A stretch of DNA of 64,000 nucleotides, from positions 124,001 through 188,000 of the forward strand of contig NZ_CP177134.1 in NCBI RefSeq assembly GCF_046736045.1. Direction: 5' to 3'. Shown here one piece after another: positions 58,461 to 64,000 of the stretch (position 1 is its first letter; each line of letters opens with the position of its first letter). The stretch is from Leptospira_A sp046736045 (GTDB lineage Bacteria > Spirochaetota > Leptospiria > Leptospirales > Leptospiraceae). A program made the translations under genes and the position numbers. Below the pieces are notes generated by a model, which was not told the DNA's origin, did no database searches, and saw only the letters and a list, made by a program, of their open reading frames with translations.

Positions 58461-59288
58461 ATGCCCCCTCGTTCTCCCTCAGGTTATGAGCTTCGGTTTG
58501 GTCCGGAATTGTCTCCCGTCGTTCGTACCCTTCTCATCGTAAATGGAATCGTATTTGTTCTGCAATTTTTGACGCAAATGTTGTTCAAAATGCACTTTTT
58601 GGAGGGATTGTTTGCGCTTTCCCCCAATGCAGTGATGGGAGGTTCCGTTTGGCAACTCATCACCTACTCGTTTTTGCACGTGGATTTTTTCCATTTACTC
58701 TTCAATATGCTCGCCTTATGGATGTTTGGCTCAGAACTTGAGTCGACCTGGGGTGGAAAACCATTCTTAAAATTTTATCTTTTTGCTTCGTTTCTCGGTG
58801 GAGTCGTAACCGTAATCGCATCTTTACTCGGATTTTCCCAAGGAATCGTAATGGGCGCAAGCGGAGGGATTTTCGGACTACTTGTAGCTTACGCGATCCT
58901 ATGGCCCAACCGGGAAATCCTGTTTATGATGATCTTTCCTTTGCGTGCCAAATTTTTTGTGATGATACTCATGCTTATGATCGTATTTGCACAAGGCGGC
59001 AAGGTAGCACACATGGCACATTTGGGCGGCGCTATAGCCGGTTTTTTACTTCTGAAATTGTATACAGGATGGCAGGACAATTCATCCAAAGGAAATTCCT
59101 GGTCCTTGTCCCGTTATTTGCAGAAAAGAAGATTTCAAAGATACCAGGAAGAAATGTACAGCAGAGAAAATGCTAAAAAAAGAGTGGATGATCTTTTGGA
59201 AAAAATTTCCAGAGAAGGAATGAATTCCTTGTCCAGAAGTGAGAAAAAATTTCTAAACGATGCATCCCAAAAGTACTTCAACGAGTGA
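58461..59288 (+). CDS. Rhomboid family intramembrane serine protease
   Basis: 275 residues from the ATG at 58461 (MPPRSPSGYELRFGPEL). Six membrane helices follow. The catalytic Ser is S134 in GASGGIFGL and the His is H187 in VAHMAHLGG, the canonical dyad, with HxxxN replaced by HLLFNMLALW in helix 2. It cleaves membrane proteins within the bilayer. A cytoplasmic C-terminal tail of about 70 charged residues is longer than in GlpG. Its stop overlaps the lipoate ligase start (GTGA). Confidence 0.92.
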   Translation: MPPRSPSGYELRFGPELSPVVRTLLIVNGIVFVLQFLTQMLFKMHFLEGLFALSPNAVMGGSVWQLITYSFLHVDFFHLLFNMLALWMFGSELESTWGGKPFLKFYLFASFLGGVVTVIASLLGFSQGIVMGASGGIFGLLVAYAILWPNREILFMMIFPLRAKFFVMILMLMIVFAQGGKVAHMAHLGGAIAGFLLLKLYTGWQDNSSKGNSWSLSRYLQKRRFQRYQEEMYSRENAKKRVDDLLEKISREGMNSLSRSEKKFLNDASQKYFNE

Positions 59289-60145
59289 GTGAGGATTTAT
59301 TTTTTTTCCCGCCCACTCCGATTCGCTCACCTTACTATAATTTAGCGGTAGAAGAATCCATCGCCTTGCACCTCGCCTCATTCGGATTAACGGGTGGGGT
59401 CAGACTTTGGGTCAATCCTAAATCCATCATTCTCGGACTTTCGGAAGATCCGAAAAAAAATATCAAGCCGGTTGTTTTGGAAAATTTTCTGAAGTCGGAT
59501 CTTTCCGTAAAAAAACCGAACGAGGAAACAGTCTATATTGCAAGAAGGGCTTCCGGAGGCGGGACGGTTTATCATTCCCCTACGGGAAATATCAATTACA
59601 GCATTTATGTGAATCTGGAAAAAAGAAAAGAACTCTTTGCCGTCAGGGAATCCTATGATATTTTGCTCGGAATCGTAGCGAAAGCACTCACCAAACAAAA
59701 TATAGGTGCAAGTCCGAAAGGGAAATCCGATCTGGCAATGGAAGAATCGGGAGTTTTACGCAAAATTTCCGGCAATGCACAATTCCGAAAAAAAAACTGC
59801 ATCGTCCAACATGGAACTTTGATTCTGAAAAAAGAATTGATACAGGAAGTTTCGGATCTGTTGCTCCATCCTCCGGAAGAACCGGATTACAGAAAGGAAA
59901 GATCCCATTCCGATTTTTTAACAGCACTCCCCACTTCTTTTTCCACAATCCAATTCCAAAAAGATCTCTTCCGGGAATTCGCCGGTTATTTAGGGGCAAA
60001 TGCCACTACGGAAAATCCCGATTTTTCCTTCTTTGGAAGAGGGTTTTCTACTTTTCGGAAAGTAGTCCTGAAAGAATCTGAAACTGTACGCATGCGAAAA
60101 TACGAAAGTTTACCATTTATAATCAACAGAGAAATTCCAACATGA
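59285..60145 (+). CDS. Lipoate-protein ligase A family protein
   Basis: 286 residues from a GTG that overlaps the rhomboid stop. RRASGGGTVYHSPTGNINYSI is the substrate-binding loop, and GKSDLAMEESGVLRKISGNAQ contains the conserved Lys that contacts lipoyl-AMP. It could load lipoate onto SucB (11130-12362). It lacks the C-terminal adenylation-linked domain of E. coli LplA (338 aa), so it may be the LplA-like or octanoyltransferase type. Confidence 0.87.
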   Translation: MSEDLFFFPPTPIRSPYYNLAVEESIALHLASFGLTGGVRLWVNPKSIILGLSEDPKKNIKPVVLENFLKSDLSVKKPNEETVYIARRASGGGTVYHSPTGNINYSIYVNLEKRKELFAVRESYDILLGIVAKALTKQNIGASPKGKSDLAMEESGVLRKISGNAQFRKKNCIVQHGTLILKKELIQEVSDLLLHPPEEPDYRKERSHSDFLTALPTSFSTIQFQKDLFREFAGYLGANATTENPDFSFFGRGFSTFRKVVLKESETVRMRKYESLPFIINREIPT

Positions 60146-61386
60146 GTTTGCAAAACCAAGACCCAGAAATTTATTCCGCACTAAAACACGAAGATGAGAG
60201 ACAGGAAAATTCTCTCGAAATGATCGCGAGTGAAAATTTTGTATCTCAAGCTGTGCTTGAAACTTATCATTCCACTCTTACAAACAAATATGCGGAAGGT
60301 TATCCTGGAAAAAGATATTATAACGGCTGTGAAAATGCTGATAAGGTAGAACAACTGGCCATCGACCGCGCAAAAAAACTGTTTGGCGCGGAATATGCGA
60401 ACGTACAACCACATAGCGGCGCTCAGGCGAATATGGCGGTTTTTCTTGCAGCATTGGAACCGGGAGACAGTTTCCTGGGAATGAACCTCGCTCATGGCGG
60501 GCACCTAACTCATGGTAGTCCGGTCAATATCAGCGGAAAATACTACAAACCGATTCCTTACGGCGTGACTGAAAAAGAAGAAACGATTGATTATGTGGAA
60601 GTGGCGAAACTTGCGAAAGAACACAAACCGAAGTTGATTGTTGTAGGCGCATCCGCCTATCCGAGAACGATTGATTTCATCAAATTCAAAGAAATCGCAG
60701 ACTCAATCGGTGCAAAACTGATGGCGGATATTGCACATATCGCAGGTTTGGTGGTGGCAGGAGAACATCCTAGTCCGGTGGGACTTTTTGATTATGTAAC
60801 AACAACGACTCATAAAACATTACGCGGACCAAGAGGAGGACTCATTCTTTCTCAGACTGAAAATGAAAAAATTCTAAATTCACGCGTATTTCCCGGAATC
60901 CAGGGCGGACCTTTGATGCATGTGATTGCGGCAAAAGCGGTCGCATTCGGCGAAGCACTCCAACCGGAGTTCAAAACTTACATCAAACAAGTGCTAAAGA
61001 ATGCAAAAATACTTGCAGAAACATTTCAAAAACGCGGATTCAGAGTCGTTTCCGGAGGAACAGACAATCATATCGTATTGCTTGATGTTTCCGTAAAAGG
61101 ACTCACTGGTCGTGATGCTGCCGACGGATTGGATGAAGTGGGAATCACAGTGAATAAAAACGCAATTCCATTTGATAAAAACCCTCCGGCAGTTGCTTCC
61201 GGAATCAGGCTAGGAACACCCGCCCTCACTACAAGAGGACTGAAAGATGCAGAAATCGAAAGAGTAGGAAATTTGATCTGCGACTTTTTGGATCACCATG
61301 GGGACGCTGCTTGGAAAGAAAAAGTGAAGGCAGGAGTGGCGGAAGTTACAAAAACTTTCCCTATGGCTAAGTTCAGACTGAGTTAA
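60142..61386 (+). CDS. glyA: Serine hydroxymethyltransferase
   Basis: 414 residues of the PLP enzyme that interconverts serine and glycine with tetrahydrofolate. Landmarks are EMIASENFVSQAVLE, KYAEGYPGKRYYNGCE and the PLP lysine K225 in TTTTHKTLRGPRGG. It overlaps the lipoate ligase by 4 bp (ATGA). Both glycine cleavage and one-carbon supply would use it. A family-A repeat copy lies just downstream in reverse orientation. Confidence 0.97.
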   Translation: MSLQNQDPEIYSALKHEDERQENSLEMIASENFVSQAVLETYHSTLTNKYAEGYPGKRYYNGCENADKVEQLAIDRAKKLFGAEYANVQPHSGAQANMAVFLAALEPGDSFLGMNLAHGGHLTHGSPVNISGKYYKPIPYGVTEKEETIDYVEVAKLAKEHKPKLIVVGASAYPRTIDFIKFKEIADSIGAKLMADIAHIAGLVVAGEHPSPVGLFDYVTTTTHKTLRGPRGGLILSQTENEKILNSRVFPGIQGGPLMHVIAAKAVAFGEALQPEFKTYIKQVLKNAKILAETFQKRGFRVVSGGTDNHIVLLDVSVKGLTGRDAADGLDEVGITVNKNAIPFDKNPPAVASGIRLGTPALTTRGLKDAEIERVGNLICDFLDHHGDAAWKEKVKAGVAEVTKTFPMAKFRLS

Positions 61387-61404
61387 TGCGGGTTAGGTGG
61401 CAAG

Positions 61405-61539
61405 AGGGTTCCCCCGCCCAATATCAACTGGGTGGGGAGGAGTGGTTCGTGGGAAGCCGCTCCCCAAACCCCTACCATCAATTCTCTTTTTTGTCAAACA
61501 CCTCAAATATTTATTTTGAATTTGTTCGCCTTTTTGCCC
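61405..61539 (-). repeat. Intergenic repeat family A, copy 4
   Basis: Read on the minus strand from 61539: GGGCAAAAAGGCGAAC, then a more divergent body sharing TTTGACAAAAAAGAG and ATGGTAGGGG with copy 2, ending in a strong hairpin CCCCACCCA/TGGGCGGGG. A 31-codon open frame starts at 61478 and ends at 61383 inside the glyA stop. This is the least conserved of the four copies. Confidence 0.6.
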
Positions 61540-61541
61540 GA

Positions 61542-62336
61542 TTAACGTCGGCTTATCGGAAACTCATAATGCACTTCTTTTGTTTCTTTGGACAAAGGGT
61601 CGGTATAAGTCCTTTCCCAAAAAGAACAATTCCCTTCATCGGAAATCATTACAATTGTACTCACACGGGTTCCATATCCCGGAACGGAAATCCGAATGGA
61701 AGACAAAGCCTTTTCTTTCAAAATTCCAATTCCCGTATCGGGTAAATTTTCTTCCGGAGCTTTCTCTTCATTGCCGAGGATTTTAAATAATTCGGAAACA
61801 ACGGAAGCTTGGTCTTTATCCGGTCCGGCTCCTTCGGAAATCCGAATCATTTCTTTGCGAATCCTTTTTGTTTTGGGCCATTCCGTATTCCATAAACTAT
61901 TGCTGAGCGCATGAAATCCCGGTTCTATTTTTTCAATTCCTTCCTTTCGATTGGAAAGATAATTTGCTTCGCTACCATCAAACAGGAATAAGTTGAATCC
62001 TTCATAATGGTTCCTTTCGGAATAAAGATTTTTTGCATAATCATTTGCAGAAAAGTTGCCACGTAAAAAATTTTCAACAAGCTTTCCCCTGGAAATCGGA
62101 TTTAGGACAGGAGGGTCACGAAGATCCCTTTTATTGGTAACAAAGGAAATTTTGCCATCTTTCGTAACACCTAACCAGGTACCTAACGAGATATTGTCTC
62201 TTCCCGCCAAAAGATAAGAAGCATCTTCCCAAAACCGTGCTTCGGTTGCGGGTCTTGTAAAAAATTCATCCCGGTTGGATGCGATTACGATCGGATATCC
62301 ATCCCATACTTGATAGGCCAAACCCACTAAACACAT
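61542..62336 (-). CDS. NRDE family (TANGO2-like) protein
   Basis: 264 residues. MCLVGLAYQVWDGYPIVIASNRDEFF is the family start with Cys-2 and the NRDE block, followed by GTWLGVTKDGKISFVTNKRD. Members resemble Ntn hydrolases; TANGO2 proteins are linked to heme or lipid metabolism in eukaryotes, but the bacterial role is unknown. It is convergent with the family-A repeat and divergent from the DUF4254 gene. Confidence 0.9.
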   Translation of the reverse strand: MCLVGLAYQVWDGYPIVIASNRDEFFTRPATEARFWEDASYLLAGRDNISLGTWLGVTKDGKISFVTNKRDLRDPPVLNPISRGKLVENFLRGNFSANDYAKNLYSERNHYEGFNLFLFDGSEANYLSNRKEGIEKIEPGFHALSNSLWNTEWPKTKRIRKEMIRISEGAGPDKDQASVVSELFKILGNEEKAPEENLPDTGIGILKEKALSSIRISVPGYGTRVSTIVMISDEGNCSFWERTYTDPLSKETKEVHYEFPISRR

Positions 62337-62480
62337 GGCTCCAGGAGAAAACTTTTTATCGTTCTGTCAAATTATTACCGATCTTTTATAAAGCAGACCA
62401 TTCCCGAAAAGAAGACAAATGAATAAATATTTGGATTGAATTCGCAGATATTACAAAAACCCTACTCAAAAGAGAAAATC

Positions 62481-63086
62481 ATGAACCTTGACGGAAATAA
62501 AGCAGTCTCCATTTTCCAACAATCCGTATCGGATTGGCATAAAAAAGAAGCACCTCACCCAAATCCTTATCCTGAAAACACTCTAGAAAATATTCTCTAC
62601 AATAAAAACCATGTAGATACCATTCAATGGCATATTGAGGACGAAATCCGCAGGCCTGATATCGCACTGGAAGAAGTAGTCGCACTCAAAAGAAAAATCG
62701 ACAAACTCAACCAGGATCGCACGGACATGGTTGAAAAGTTAGACGATTTTGTAATTGTACTTTTTAAAGATGTGATTCCCAAACCGAACGCAAGACTCAA
62801 CTCGGAATCTCCTGCATGGCTTCTGGATCGAATGAGTATTTTAGAATTAAAGATTTTCCATATGCAGGAACAAGTGGATAGAAAAGATCCCGGCGCATCA
62901 CCGGAACATATCGAAAAATGCGCGCAGAAACTAACCATTCTTCTGGAACAAAGAACGGATTTGAAAACCTGTCTGGATGAATTGTTTTTGGATTATAAAA
63001 ACGGCGAAAGAAAAGTAAAAGTTTACCGTCAGATGAAAATGTACAATGATCAAAATTTAAATCCTTCTCTTTATAAACAGAAATAA
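62481..63086 (+). CDS. DUF4254 family protein
   Basis: 201 residues from the ATG at 62481; a longer open frame begins at 62436. The block NILYNKNHVDTIQWHIEDEIRRPDI and the following VVALKRKIDKLNQDRTDMVEKLDD are the DUF4254 signature. Helical and charged; role unknown, but the domain is often found near polysaccharide and glycosyltransferase genes, and a heptosyltransferase-type gene starts 1 bp after it here. Confidence 0.8.
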   Translation: MNLDGNKAVSIFQQSVSDWHKKEAPHPNPYPENTLENILYNKNHVDTIQWHIEDEIRRPDIALEEVVALKRKIDKLNQDRTDMVEKLDDFVIVLFKDVIPKPNARLNSESPAWLLDRMSILELKIFHMQEQVDRKDPGASPEHIEKCAQKLTILLEQRTDLKTCLDELFLDYKNGERKVKVYRQMKMYNDQNLNPSLYKQK

Positions 63087-63087
63087 G

Positions 63088-64000
63088 ATGAACCTGCTTG
63101 TATTAAGATTTTCTGCTATGGGTGATGTCGCGCTGATGACACCGGCTCTCATTGCCATTGCAGCAAAATATTCGAATGCACAGTTAACAGTTGTAACTCG
63201 CGGAAACTTCTCTCCCTTCTTTTATAACATTCCCAATGTCAATGTGTTGGGAATCAATTTGAAAAAATACAAAGGCTTTTTCGGAGTGATCAAACTCTAC
63301 AGAGAAATATCCAAGCTTGGACCATTTCATGCAGTAGTAGATCTGCACGGTTCGGTTCGCTCCAGAGTGATCGCATTTTTTTTCCGATGGCAGGGAATTC
63401 CTACCGACAAAATCATCAAAGGCCGCAGAGAAAAATTACAACAGACAAGAAGATTCAATAAAAAAACAAACCCACTCCCTCACACTGTAGACCGATATTT
63501 GAATGTTTTCAAAAAAGTCGGATTCGACGCTCCCATCAGAAAAGGTCCTTGGTTGAATGTGGACGGCGAATCCAAAATGTTTGCCAAAGATTATTTCAAA
63601 TCCATCGGGCTTGAAAAAAAATCAGGCCAATGGTTCGGGTTTGCTCCGTTTGCCGGTCACGCACTGAAAGAATGGCCGTTTCAAAAATGCAAACGACTAA
63701 CAGAGATTTTACTGGAAGAATTTCCGGATTGTCATGTCTTCTTATTCGGAAGTAAGGACGAAGGAAAACAACTTGAAATTTTGAAAGCAGGTTCTTCCCG
63801 AATCAACCTTGTCCAAGGCGGCAATTTGGGAATCAGAGGGGAACTCGGAATCATGGAACGTTTGGATCTGATGATCGGGATGGACTCATCTAACGTTCAT
63901 ATTGCGGCATTGTTAAAAAAACCGGTCATAGGATTGTATGGTACGACACACCCCATGTCCGGATTCGGACCGTTTGCCCAGGAAGATTCGGGCGTTTTAC
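63088..64000 (+). CDS. Glycosyltransferase family 9 (heptosyltransferase-type), 3' truncated
   Basis: The frame is open from the ATG at 63088 to the window end, 304 residues so far. MNLLVLRFSAMGDVALMTPAL is the GT9 start (as in WaaC/WaaF/RfaQ), FAPFAGHALKEWPFQ is the donor-site block, and the C-terminal GMDSSNVHIAALLKKPVIGLYGTTHP carries the D-x-x-x-x-H motif. It adds heptose or another sugar to lipopolysaccharide from ADP- or NDP-donors. The C-terminus is missing. Confidence 0.88.
   Translation, partial: MNLLVLRFSAMGDVALMTPALIAIAAKYSNAQLTVVTRGNFSPFFYNIPNVNVLGINLKKYKGFFGVIKLYREISKLGPFHAVVDLHGSVRSRVIAFFFRWQGIPTDKIIKGRREKLQQTRRFNKKTNPLPHTVDRYLNVFKKVGFDAPIRKGPWLNVDGESKMFAKDYFKSIGLEKKSGQWFGFAPFAGHALKEWPFQKCKRLTEILLEEFPDCHVFLFGSKDEGKQLEILKAGSSRINLVQGGNLGIRGELGIMERLDLMIGMDSSNVHIAALLKKPVIGLYGTTHPMSGFGPFAQEDSGVL

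Overview
The window is about 64 kb of chromosomal DNA from a spirochaete of the family Leptospiraceae, most likely Leptospira. The 16S rRNA gene carries, at 7821-7840, an exact match to the classical Leptospira 16S PCR primer site. The second classical site (7511-7531) differs by two or three bases from the version I remember for pathogens, which leans towards a saprophytic or intermediate species. The 16S gene stands alone: a terminator follows it directly, with no spacer tRNA, 23S or 5S. LL-diaminopimelate aminotransferase, bactofilin, a FapA/DUF342 protein, a 7TMR-DISM phosphatase and many lipobox proteins fit the same group. Species cannot be fixed by eye.

Layout. 1-5850: the end of an N-acyl-D-amino-acid deacylase, two large polytopic membrane proteins and a lipoprotein. 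5851-8620: the isolated rrs gene with its promoter candidate, long-range processing stem and terminator. 8350-10450: an accessory-looking patch in which two tandem paralogous genes of unknown function lie between copies of three intergenic repeat families. 10440-18515: gamma-carbonic-anhydrase-like protein, the 2-oxoglutarate dehydrogenase operon in the order sucB-lpdA-sucA, and a divergent TetR regulator/Old Yellow Enzyme pair sharing a palindromic operator. 18767-24548: a tight seven-gene minus-strand run (sugar aminotransferase, pdxA, bactofilin, conserved unknowns). 24597-34657: a plus-strand run with lytic transglycosylase, citrate synthase, PP2C sensor phosphatase, two RNA methyltransferases, a glycosyltransferase-like protein and FapA. 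34670-44123: a minus-strand run with a STAS protein, an IscU-like/pentapeptide fusion, rpmE-rho, a CBS-PAS-Fis regulator, secreted unknowns, dapL and pyrB. 44192-64000: housekeeping genes in short divergent units (thioesterase, ubiX-ubiA type pair, nth, rpmB, LOG protein, sppA, MBOAT acyltransferase, PBP1A, MBL protein, rhomboid, lipoate ligase, glyA, NRDE protein), ending in a truncated heptosyltransferase-type gene.

How genes fit together. Citrate synthase and the OGDH complex are TCA-cycle enzymes; the lipoate ligase could load the SucB lipoyl lysine. The SpoIIE-type phosphatase and the STAS protein are of the kinds that work together in partner-switching sigma control, although they sit in separate operons. 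Lytic transglycosylase, PBP1A, DapL and bactofilin all serve cell-wall synthesis or cell shape.

The most unusual content is noncoding. Family A (four copies, about 120-140 bp) has a conserved left end, a GC-rich hairpin and a short open frame beginning at the same place in each copy. Family B (two copies, about 80-100 bp) folds into a multi-arm structure in which paired changes between the copies keep the stems. Family C is a weaker pair of matches. I see no IS element, prophage, CRISPR array or tRNA gene. All calls come from reading the sequence; no database search was run.
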